Positions 57,173 to 64,000 of a stretch of DNA of 64,000 nucleotides are shown here, one piece after another (the stretch's first letter is position 1; every line of letters starts with the position of its first letter). Source of the stretch: Oceanirhabdus seepicola (GTDB lineage Bacteria; Bacillota; Clostridia; Clostridiales; Clostridiaceae). The stretch spans positions 496,001 to 560,000 of the forward strand of contig NZ_JAGSOJ010000002.1 in the NCBI RefSeq assembly GCF_023684385.1, in the 5' to 3' direction. The translations under genes were made by a program, and so were the position numbers. The notes below the pieces were generated by a model. That model ran no database searches, was not told the origin of the DNA, and was given only the letters and a program-made list of their open reading frames with translations.

Positions 57173-58617
57173 TGAAAATAACAATGAAAGCAATATTGAT
57201 TAATCTGAATGATGATCAAAAATCAATAATTGATAATATGATGTTAATATTTTGCACTGCTATTAGATATTCATTTAATAGATTACTAGAAGAAACAATT
57301 AAAAAAGGTGAATTAGAAAAAATAGTAGCCAATAAATACAATTTAAATATTCGTCAATCCAAGGATGCTGTTGAAAATGCAAGACAAATAATAGCTTCTC
57401 AGAAAGAGTTATTGAAAGATAATATTAATAATTATAAATCTAAAATAAAAATTATTGAAGAAAAATTAAAGAATGAGAAGTTATCTAAAAACAAAAGAAG
57501 TGCTTTATTAAGCAAACTAGATAAAAGAAAAAGAAGATTGGAATATTTTCAATCCTTTGAGGATAACAATACTATTCCACCAGTGACATTTGGTAGTAAA
57601 GAAATGTTTATTAAAAGATGTAAAGGGTTGATAAGCAACCAAGAATGGAAAGATTGTAGGAATAATAAATTCTATTCAAGAGGAGATAAGACAAAAAAAG
57701 GAAATCCTAACTTAAGAGTGGTTGTCTATAATGGAATGAGTTTTTTAGAAATATCAACATTAATGAAGACAAAATCAAATAGAGCAATAAAAATTCAAGT
57801 ACCTATATATTTACCACAAAAACTATCTAAAAAAACAGGTAAAGTTAATGGTAATAATTATAGAAAAATGTTTTTAAATCATCTACAAAGTGGAGAAGCT
57901 TATCAAGTTGAATTAATAAAGAAAAATGGAAAATGTTACGCACACATCACTTTTGAATCACCTAAATCTGAGGTCGTATATACAGGACATAATGGGATGA
58001 TTGGCATAGATACTAATCCAGATGGTTTTGCTCTATCTATGATTGATAATAAAGGTAATTATAAATGGCACACATACCTAAAACAAGGAGAATTGCAGTA
58101 CGTAAGAAGTAATAGACGTGAAAACCTTTGTGGAGAGCTTACTAAACAAGTAACCTTAATTGCTAAAACTTATGGATGTGGAATTGCCATAGAAGATTTA
58201 AAATTTAAAAATGATAAAGATGTGCATAGTAAATTTTCAAGAATTAAGCATCAATTTGTATACAGTAAATTACTAAAAATGCTTGAATCAGCTTGTATAA
58301 AAGAAGGGGTTGAAATAGTTAAAGTTAAACCACAATTTACAAGCAAAATAGGGTTGTATAAGTATTGCCATCAGTACGGAATGGTAGTTCATAATGGTGC
58401 AGGAATGGTTATAGCAAGGCGTAGTTATGGTTTTAAAGAAAAAGTTTCTAAAATATTGAAAGATGTATTAGTAAAAGATTTAGATAAATTTAACAAGAAA
58501 AATGAATGGGCAAAATGGTCAGAAATAAATAAAAATATAAAAAGAAAGGCAGGTGACAAGCCTGATTTATGGATAGTAAATAGGAAGAAACTATTAGGGA
58601 TAGCAAGTTATAATTAA
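57172..58617 (+). CDS. tnpB: TnpB-family RNA-guided nuclease homologue with non-canonical RuvC-III
   Basis: 481 aa, intact. The N-terminal wedge/REC region (about 1-270) is Lys-rich and helical. RuvC-I Asp is D280 in GMIGIDTNPDG and RuvC-II Glu is E341 in GIAIEDLKF. The expected C-terminal zinc ribbon (two CxxC pairs) and DRDxNAA RuvC-III motif are not seen. Instead the region reads PQFTSKIGLYKYCHQYG then MVVHNGAGMVIARRSYGF (404-421), like the 'TnpB-related' subgroup. The RuvC site may be rearranged or inactive. Likely binds a guide RNA from the element's right end. Confidence 0.88.
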   Translation: MKITMKAILINLNDDQKSIIDNMMLIFCTAIRYSFNRLLEETIKKGELEKIVANKYNLNIRQSKDAVENARQIIASQKELLKDNINNYKSKIKIIEEKLKNEKLSKNKRSALLSKLDKRKRRLEYFQSFEDNNTIPPVTFGSKEMFIKRCKGLISNQEWKDCRNNKFYSRGDKTKKGNPNLRVVVYNGMSFLEISTLMKTKSNRAIKIQVPIYLPQKLSKKTGKVNGNNYRKMFLNHLQSGEAYQVELIKKNGKCYAHITFESPKSEVVYTGHNGMIGIDTNPDGFALSMIDNKGNYKWHTYLKQGELQYVRSNRRENLCGELTKQVTLIAKTYGCGIAIEDLKFKNDKDVHSKFSRIKHQFVYSKLLKMLESACIKEGVEIVKVKPQFTSKIGLYKYCHQYGMVVHNGAGMVIARRSYGFKEKVSKILKDVLVKDLDKFNKKNEWAKWSEINKNIKRKAGDKPDLWIVNRKKLLGIASYN

Positions 58618-58982
58618 CTTTAATATAAATGAAAACTGCCAAAGTACACCTAGTAGGAAAGGCTTTGGTGGATAAATATTATTAGGGGCTGAGTAACACT
58701 CGCAATTCTGTTGTACTTTATATGGAGATAGTAACATTGCTTATTATTGAAGTATGAAGGCTATAGAGATTCAAGTTCAATAATTTATTTATACATGTAC
58801 AAAATATCTAGAAGTGTGCTGATTTTGATTCAAGTATAAATAAAAATTCACTATGGAATCTCTATATGTGGAATTTTAGTATAACGGTACTAACTTAAGT
58901 AGTTGAATCCTGTGACACTACCGCCTTATTGTCGGATAAGGTGAAAAATCATATGGATAGTACATGTTACTATTTGTTATGG
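58618..58982 (+). ncRNA. Candidate TnpB guide RNA (omega/reRNA) region
   Basis: Non-coding, with several pairable segments. AAAGTACA (58641-58648) pairs with TGTACTTT (58712-58719). CCAAAG (58639-58644) can alternatively pair with CTTTGG (58663-58668). GAG-taaca-CTC lies at 58691-58701. The 11-bp arms TATAGAGATTC (58762-58772) and GAATCTCTATA (58856-58866) pair, and CCTTAT-tgtcgg-ATAAGG is at 58924-58941. Its position after tnpB, reaching the element's right edge, fits TnpB guide RNAs, whose guide is the flank. Not proven. Confidence 0.5.
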
Positions 58983-59004
58983 TTTTAGAAATCAGGGGTT
59001 GTAT

Positions 59005-60285
59005 ATGGAAACATACGATTTGATAGTAATTGGTGGCGGACCTGCAGGGATGTTTGCAGTGGCTCAAGCTAAAAAGAGGGGATTAGATAATATACTTCTT
59101 ATAGAGAGAGATAAAGAGTTGGGTGGAATGTTAAATCAATGCATTCATTCAGGATTTGGAACAGGAGAATTTGATAAGGAACTTACAGGAACAGAATTTG
59201 TCCATAAGATGGTAAAGAAAATAGAGGAATTGAATATTGATTATTGGATAAATACATCAGTATATGATATTTCAGATGATAATATAGTATCTACAGTTAA
59301 TTCTGAAAGAGGAATAAAAAAAATAAAAGGGAAAGCTATAATACTTACAACAGGTGCCATGGAAAGACCTAGAGGATCTATGAATATTTTAGGAAGTAAG
59401 ATTGCAGGTGTTTTTACAGCTGGATCAGCACAGCGATTCATAAATGAACAGGGAGTGTTACCAGGTAAAAATGTAGTTGTTTTAGGTTCAAGAGATATTG
59501 GTATGGTTGTGGCGAGGCAGTTAAAAATTGAAGGATGTAATATATGTGGAATATTTGAGTTTAGAGACCATGTAGGAGGAACTGCAAAGGTATATAATAG
59601 ATGTTTAAGCGATTTTAATATTCCAATAAAGTTTAAACATACTATAATCAGTTTACATGGTATTGAGAGACTTCAAGGAGTTTATATAGCACAAGTGGAT
59701 GATCGAAATAGATATATTGAAGGAACTGAAAAATTTATAAAGTGTGATACATTAATTTTATCAGTTGGATTGGAACCTATACATGATTTGGCCCAAAAAG
59801 CTGCTATAAGGGTAAATGATGAAACAAAATCACCTATTATAAATAGCAATTTTCAAACATCAAAAAAAGGTATATTTGTTTGTGGGAATGCTCTACACAT
59901 ACATGATTATATTGACAGTATAAGAGAAGAAGTTAAGGATTGTGTGAAATCAGTAGTTAGATATTTATCATCAGAAACTTCTAAAGAGACATTTGTTATA
60001 GAGGTAACCCATGATGAGAATATTAAATATTCAATACCGCAAGAAATAATACTTAATGATGTGAATATTGATGCTAAGAAAAACTATGCATTAAAAATAA
60101 AGGTTAGAAGAAAGAAAGAAAATGTCACTATAAAGATTCATTTAGCTGATAAATTGATATATAAGGAGTCTATGAAAGAATTTACACCTAGTGAGACTAA
60201 ATGGCTATATCTTTCAGAAGCATCTCTTTTTGATTATAAGAGTGGGGATAAAATATATATATCAGTAAATGAAGTTAATGAATAG
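59005..60285 (+). CDS. FAD-dependent oxidoreductase (GlpA/GlpB-associated type)
   Basis: 426 aa. FAD-binding Rossmann motif LIVIGGGPAGMFAVAQA (about 5-21), LGGMLNQCIHSGFG (about 43-56), a central NAD-type motif VVVLGSRDIGMVVARQL (about 156-172) and LILSVGLEP. The fold is that of the second oxidoreductase in clostridial glycerol-3-phosphate operons, where it occurs with DUF1667. The last ~95 residues form an extra beta-rich tail. No GlpA or GlpK neighbour is present. ATG 59005 with AGGGG is preferred over TTG 58999. Confidence 0.85.
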   Translation: METYDLIVIGGGPAGMFAVAQAKKRGLDNILLIERDKELGGMLNQCIHSGFGTGEFDKELTGTEFVHKMVKKIEELNIDYWINTSVYDISDDNIVSTVNSERGIKKIKGKAIILTTGAMERPRGSMNILGSKIAGVFTAGSAQRFINEQGVLPGKNVVVLGSRDIGMVVARQLKIEGCNICGIFEFRDHVGGTAKVYNRCLSDFNIPIKFKHTIISLHGIERLQGVYIAQVDDRNRYIEGTEKFIKCDTLILSVGLEPIHDLAQKAAIRVNDETKSPIINSNFQTSKKGIFVCGNALHIHDYIDSIREEVKDCVKSVVRYLSSETSKETFVIEVTHDENIKYSIPQEIILNDVNIDAKKNYALKIKVRRKKENVTIKIHLADKLIYKESMKEFTPSETKWLYLSEASLFDYKSGDKIYISVNEVNE

Positions 60286-60300
60286 TAGGGGGATTTCTAA

Positions 60301-60657
60301 ATGATAATTTATTGTAAAAGATGTACTATGGGATGTGAACTCAAGGTTAATGAGTATGAGGGAAACATAAGTGTAGAAGGAAATCTGTGTAAAAAAGGTG
60401 CTACATATGGAAAAGAAGAATTTGTAAAGGGAAAAAGAGTACTTACATTTAAAATCCCCATAAAGTACGGATATTTTGATAAAGTTCATGTAAAAACAAG
60501 TGGTAAAATATCAAAGGAACTTTGGGAAAACGTATATGATTTAGTGTATTCCTTAGAGTTAGAGGCTCCAATAGAATTTGGGGAAGTTATTGTGGAAAAT
60601 ATACTTGGTACAGGAATTAAATTAATATCAGAAAGAAAAATTGATAAAGAATCATAA
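60301..60657 (+). CDS. DUF1667 cysteine-motif protein
   Basis: 118 aa. CKRCTMGCEL (5-14) and GNLCKKG (about 27-33) give four conserved cysteines, likely an Fe-S or zinc site. KRVLTFKIPIK and FGEVIVENILGTGIKLISER are the later family blocks. 15 bp after the FAD oxidoreductase; the two are probably one complex that moves electrons. Confidence 0.88.
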   Translation: MIIYCKRCTMGCELKVNEYEGNISVEGNLCKKGATYGKEEFVKGKRVLTFKIPIKYGYFDKVHVKTSGKISKELWENVYDLVYSLELEAPIEFGEVIVENILGTGIKLISERKIDKES

Positions 60658-60668
60658 TTATTAATAAG

Positions 60669-60720
60669 ATTGACCTATATGTGTATCAAAAATAATATTC
60701 ACATATAGGTCAATAGTTTT
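60669..60720 (+). terminator. Intrinsic terminator
   Basis: ATTGACCTATATGTG (60669-60683) pairs with CACATATAGGTCAAT, loop of ~16 nt, then AGTTTT. Confidence 0.75.
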
Positions 60721-60841
60721 ATAAAAAACTGTTCAAATATAAAAAAGATTTAAAAGATAATAACTTTATTATTTTTAAGTACGTATATATTACAGAGAAA
60801 ATAATTCCATACAGAGATAAAGTGGGAATAGGAGGGGTTTT

Positions 60842-63262
60842 ATGAATAAAAAGAAGATTATTTCTATTATAATTTCTACTACTATGTTAGCAGGAATAAC
60901 TATCAATGCATTTGCAATGGATAATAATGCTACTGTAAAATCAGAACAACTAAAGATAACTAAGGTTTCAACAAAAAAGGTGGAGACTATAGCAGAAGAT
61001 AAAGTAAAAGAATTATCAAAGAAATATTTAAAAGAATTTTTTGGTATAGAGATTACTGAGGAATATACAGCTAGTGCTTATTTAAATAATTATACTGGAA
61101 CGGAGAAACCTTTGTGGAATGTGAATTGGTCACTTCAAAGAGAAAAAGAAAATATCAATATTAATACTGCAATTGATGCTATTCATGGTGAGCTGATAAG
61201 TATGTCAAAATATAATTATGGAGCACAGAATTCAGAAATACCTAGTATTTCTTATAGTGAAGCAAAGGAAATTGCTTTAAAGAAAATGAAGGAAATATGC
61301 CCAGATAAAGCAGCAGAAACGATGATTTTAAATGATAATATGACTTTTAACGGTAACTATGGTGAATATACCTTTAACTTTGTTAGGGTAAATCAAGAGG
61401 TTGCTTATGAACAAAACAATATATCATTCTCAATTGATGGACATTCTGGTGAAGTAAAAAAGTTTAATATAAATTGGGATGATAATGCTCAATTCCCAAA
61501 AGTAGACAAGGCTATATCAGTATCAAAAGCTGAAAACTTATTTGTTGATGGCATTGAGTTTAATTTAGTATACAATAAGTATAGAAATAAATATAGATTC
61601 CAAGATGAAGAGAATTTAAAAAACATTAAATTGGTATATGATATTCTGTTGAATAATGGAGTATACATTGATGCAGTTAGTGGAAAAGCTTTCTTCCAAT
61701 ATGATAATAAAAATAATGAAAAAAAAGAGATTGACTTAACTGAAAAAGAGATGAAAGAAATATTGAATAAGTATAAAGAGCTTAAAGAATTAGATGAGGA
61801 TTTAACTCAAAATGAAGTTGAGAAAATAGCTGTTAAATTTATTGAAGATAATATTGGAAAAGATTTCACATTAAAAAACGCATATTTTGATTCTAATGAT
61901 AGAGAAAAAGAAAAGGGCTGGTCTTTAAATTATACAAAAGAAGAAAAGTATGATGGGAAAATAAAAGATGATGTTATTAATGAAAAAGATGAGAAGAAAG
62001 AAGAGTATAAGAAAATAACAAATGTAAGCATTTGGATTGATGCTGTTACAGGGCAGATTAAATCTATGAATCAATATAGTCATATAAGAAATGAAAATGG
62101 AATGGGATATTATTATAATGATGAGGAAGAGTTTGAAGCTAAAGTGACATGGGAAGAAGGGTATAAGAGAGCTGTAGAGATAGTTGGAGAATATTATGGT
62201 GATAAGATTAAAAACTTAGATTACCATGTTGAGAAACAAGTTTATACAGATGAAAAAGGCAATCCTAGACAGGAAAGAAGATATAACTATACATTTAATA
62301 GAGTGGAGAATGGAATTCCTTTTAATGAGAACAGTATAAGAGTTACTATTGATGCTGAAGACGGAGCATTAACAAGTTTGAATAAAGATTGGTATAAAGA
62401 TGGAGAGTTTGTTTCTCCAAAGAAGAAGCTTTCAGAAAAAGAAATAGATAAAATATTTAGAGATAAATATGACCCACAATTAAAATTTATAAAGAAAGAT
62501 AATAAAATCAATTTGGTATATGAAATAAAAGGAAATGAAGATATATATGCTTTCAAAGATTTTGATGCTTTTGATGGAGATATATTAAATTACAATGGGG
62601 AAGAGATAATTGAAGATACAGAAGCATTCTTCAAGGAAATAGAGAATAGTAAAGTTAAAAAGGAATTGGAAATATTAGCGTACAGTGGACTTCTTGATAT
62701 TAGAGATTTTAAACTAGATAAAGAAGTTACTAATAAAGAAGTTATTAAATTAATTGTTGATGCATATGGATATAGACCTTATGTTGTAGAAGATAACAGA
62801 GGATATAATATGGCTAAAGAGGACTCAGTAGCTATGGATAAATCTGAAGATAGTAATGAAACACCTCAAAATGGTTATGACCTTACAGATAAAGATTATA
62901 TAGAAATGGCAAAATTCTATGGAATAATTGATGGTGAAATAACTGAAAAAATATTAAATCAGAAAGTTGATAGAGTAGATTTAGCTAAAGCTATGATTAA
63001 GTTTACAGGATATGAAGATATAGCTAAGATCAATAACATCTTTAAAGTAAATGCAAAAGATGAGGGCGATATTCAAGAGGAAATGAAGGGGTATGTGGCA
63101 CTTTCATTAGGGTTTAGTATTCTAGAAACAGAGAATGGATATCTAAAACCAAACACTGAGATATGTTATGAAGAATTATGTTCAGCTCTTTATAATGCTC
63201 TTCAAAATAAAAAGAATAATAATAACCCGTACCCAATTCCATACTATAAAGCTATAGATTAA
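60842..63262 (+). CDS. Secreted YcdB/YcdC-repeat protein with SLH-like C-terminus
   Basis: 806 aa with a signal peptide (about 1-26, ending AFA). Two to three copies of the YcdB/YcdC module follow ('LWNVNWSLQRE..INIDAIHGELISM..SYSEAKEIALKKM', 'GWSLNYTKEEK..VSIWIDAVTGQIKSMNQYS..TWEEGYKRAVEIVGEYY' and paired 'SFSIDGHSGEVKKFNINW' / 'RVTIDAEDGALTSLNKDW'). About 640-795 looks like SLH domains (LEILAYSGLLDIRDFKLDKEVTNKEVIKLI; YVALSLGFSILE..LKPNTEICYEELCSALYNAL). Likely attached to the cell wall; function unknown. SD AGGAGGGG. Confidence 0.85.
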   Translation: MNKKKIISIIISTTMLAGITINAFAMDNNATVKSEQLKITKVSTKKVETIAEDKVKELSKKYLKEFFGIEITEEYTASAYLNNYTGTEKPLWNVNWSLQREKENININTAIDAIHGELISMSKYNYGAQNSEIPSISYSEAKEIALKKMKEICPDKAAETMILNDNMTFNGNYGEYTFNFVRVNQEVAYEQNNISFSIDGHSGEVKKFNINWDDNAQFPKVDKAISVSKAENLFVDGIEFNLVYNKYRNKYRFQDEENLKNIKLVYDILLNNGVYIDAVSGKAFFQYDNKNNEKKEIDLTEKEMKEILNKYKELKELDEDLTQNEVEKIAVKFIEDNIGKDFTLKNAYFDSNDREKEKGWSLNYTKEEKYDGKIKDDVINEKDEKKEEYKKITNVSIWIDAVTGQIKSMNQYSHIRNENGMGYYYNDEEEFEAKVTWEEGYKRAVEIVGEYYGDKIKNLDYHVEKQVYTDEKGNPRQERRYNYTFNRVENGIPFNENSIRVTIDAEDGALTSLNKDWYKDGEFVSPKKKLSEKEIDKIFRDKYDPQLKFIKKDNKINLVYEIKGNEDIYAFKDFDAFDGDILNYNGEEIIEDTEAFFKEIENSKVKKELEILAYSGLLDIRDFKLDKEVTNKEVIKLIVDAYGYRPYVVEDNRGYNMAKEDSVAMDKSEDSNETPQNGYDLTDKDYIEMAKFYGIIDGEITEKILNQKVDRVDLAKAMIKFTGYEDIAKINNIFKVNAKDEGDIQEEMKGYVALSLGFSILETENGYLKPNTEICYEELCSALYNALQNKKNNNNPYPIPYYKAID

Positions 63263-63363
63263 TAGGAAATAAAGAACAAATAATGATACTTTTGAGCAAA
63301 GCTGAAAACTTTTAATTAACGAAAAGATTATAGATAAAAGGTAAACAATGAAAGAGTTTTCTG

Positions 63364-63388
63364 GAGCACGGGATACCGTGCTTTTTTT
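63364..63388 (+). terminator. Intrinsic terminator of the SLH protein gene
   Basis: AGCACGG - GATA - CCGTGCT then seven T. Confidence 0.9.
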
Positions 63389-63507
63389 ATCTATAATATA
63401 TTTTTTTCTGACATTAGGAAGAAAAATTTCTTGATTTGTTTTTAATCTTTCTTCTTTGTTCTCTTGTATATATATACAATTAAGAAATTTAGGTTATAAT
63501 AAATTAA

Positions 63508-63589
63508 GGTATATTCAAATAAGTAACTAGTCATAGGTTTATAGTGTATACTTCATCTTTGACTTGTTATTTATTTTCATATGCCTAAA
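63508..63589. repeat. Family B repeat, inverted copy B9
   Basis: Reverse complement of copy B2 with only a few differences (GGTATATTCAAATAAGTAAC ... TTATTTATTTTCATATGCCT). Shows that the element occurs in both orientations over at least 59 kb. Confidence 0.75.
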
Positions 63590-63665
63590 GTAAATATTTA
63601 GTATGGTAGTGGTTAATTAAAATCGTAATTAGTATTAATATTTGTTTAAGTTTGGGGGGGTTGAA

Positions 63666-63854
63666 ATGAAGAAAGTACAAATTTATTTAAAGAATACTAA
63701 AGAACCTACAGAGATATTAGGGGATAGAATTGATATATTGGAATATGAAAGAGATGGAATAGAATATTATCAAATAAGATACTTCAGAAAAGGGTTCTCT
63801 AAGAGTATTTACATAGAAAAGAGAGACGTGAAAAAAGTAATAGAACAAGAATAA
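63666..63854 (+). CDS. Small conserved-looking protein
   Basis: 62 aa, KKVQIYLKNTKEPTEILGDR..IEYYQIRYFRKGFSKSIYIEKRDVKKVIEQE. Predicted beta-rich, no signal. A GGGGGG box at 63655-63660 supports ATG 63666. Family not recognised. Confidence 0.65.
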   Translation: MKKVQIYLKNTKEPTEILGDRIDILEYERDGIEYYQIRYFRKGFSKSIYIEKRDVKKVIEQE

Positions 63855-63875
63855 ATTTTTAAGAAACTGAGTAAT

Positions 63876-63886
63876 TATGGTATAAT
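63876..63886 (+). promoter_or_regulatory. Extended -10 promoter
   Basis: TATGGTATAAT with TATAAT at 63881-63886, as for recD2. Precedes the partial gene at 63942 by 55 bp. Confidence 0.5.
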
Positions 63887-63941
63887 AGTATAGTGTTATT
63901 ATAGAGATAAAGAATATTAAGAAGTAAAAGGATGGTTAAAG

Positions 63942-64000
63942 ATGGATAATATTGGACGCGAAGCACAAGAAATGGTTGGATTATTGGAAGAAAAGCAGAA
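63942..64000 (+). CDS. Unknown protein, N-terminal fragment (3' truncated by window)
   Basis: MDNIGREAQEMVGLLEEKQ, open to the window end. AAAAGGATGG lies 7 nt upstream of the ATG. Predicted helical; too short to identify. Confidence 0.5.
   Translation, partial: MDNIGREAQEMVGLLEEKQ

Larger units (their letters stand above)
56896..58982 (+). mobile_element. IS607-like HTH-TnpB element (recombinase domain lost)
   Basis: Proposed limits are the direct repeats TTATGG at 56896-56901 and 58977-58982; IS607 elements insert between G residues and leave no inverted repeats. Inside are a truncated tnpA, an intact tnpB and ~365 bp of structured non-coding DNA at the right. A hairpin TATCTTTAT / ATAAAGATA (56891-56914) spans the left limit. 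Lies between tRNA-Trp and the FAD oxidoreductase. The limits are inferred; the gene content is seen. Confidence 0.6.
63263..63663. other. Intergenic region with terminator and repeats
   Basis: 400 bp without a gene. Terminator at 63364-63388 (AGCACGG-gata-CCGTGCT + T7). A family E-type segment lies at 63410-63465 (TTTCTTCTTTGTTCTCTTG). Family B copy B9 is at 63508-63589. Confidence 0.6.

Noticed and set aside
56853..58998. IStron (group I intron fused to an IS607-type element)
   Set aside because: I looked for group I core segments (P3/P7, GACTA-like R element) on both sides of tnpAB and saw none. A covariance search with the group I intron model would be decisive.

Overview
This window is a chromosomal segment of a low-GC, spore-forming Firmicute, most likely a Clostridium sensu stricto or close relative. 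The evidence is the AT-rich base composition and AGGAGG ribosome binding sites, many sporulation genes (spoIIR, spoIID, a spoIIQ-type gene, spoIIID, yyaC), a clostridial thiolase (thlA), a complete F-type ATP synthase operon, and the clostridial gene order around pyrG, rho, rpmE, tdk, prmC and prfA. Nearly all genes are on the + strand. The exceptions are an Ig-like secreted protein, rpmE, yyaC and the block from 51.9 to 56.5 kb.

Layout. 0-8 kb: the 3' end of a Ger(x)C germination gene, spoIIR, a secreted Ig-like protein, D-Ala-D-Ala ligase, a PP-loop ATPase, a DUF1934 protein, a sigma-54-type activator and a small unknown gene. 8-22 kb: nucleotide, translation and wall functions (pyrG, rho, rpmE, tdk, prmC, prfA, a ZIP transporter, ywlC/Sua5, ywlE, rpiB, upp, a dCMP deaminase, a TagO/WecA-type transferase). 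22-30 kb: thlA, then atpIBEFHAGDC. 30-37 kb: a sporulation and cell-shape cluster, ywmB-murA-spoIID-spoIIQ-spoIIID-mbl, then yyaC. 38-39 kb: a tandemly duplicated tRNA-Tyr/tRNA-Thr array, then a SAM-I riboswitch and metK. 40-51 kb: recD2, comFC, hpf, secA, prfB (with its programmed +1 frameshift), tex, and an FMN riboswitch with ribU. 52-56.5 kb, minus strand: a class V aminotransferase, rimI, tsaB, tsaE and a double-HD signalling protein. 56.7-59 kb: tRNA-Trp and an IS607-like HTH-TnpB element. 59-64 kb: an FAD oxidoreductase with a DUF1667 partner, a YcdB/SLH surface protein and two small or partial genes.

Two things stand out. The first is the element at about 56.9-59.0 kb. Its TnpA is reduced to a 41-residue MerR-type HTH peptide, translationally coupled to a full-length TnpB. 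The TnpB keeps the RuvC-I Asp and RuvC-II Glu but shows no canonical zinc ribbon and no DRDxNAA RuvC-III motif. A ~365-nt region rich in hairpins follows and is a candidate guide RNA. The second is the density of intergenic repeats. One family (A) is a modular series of hairpins with compensatory base changes between copies. A second (B) is a short palindromic element that sits even inside the atp operon. A third (C/D) has a conserved core and copy-specific but always self-complementary arms; copies lie in the duplicated tRNA array. These families fill most gaps longer than 200 bp.
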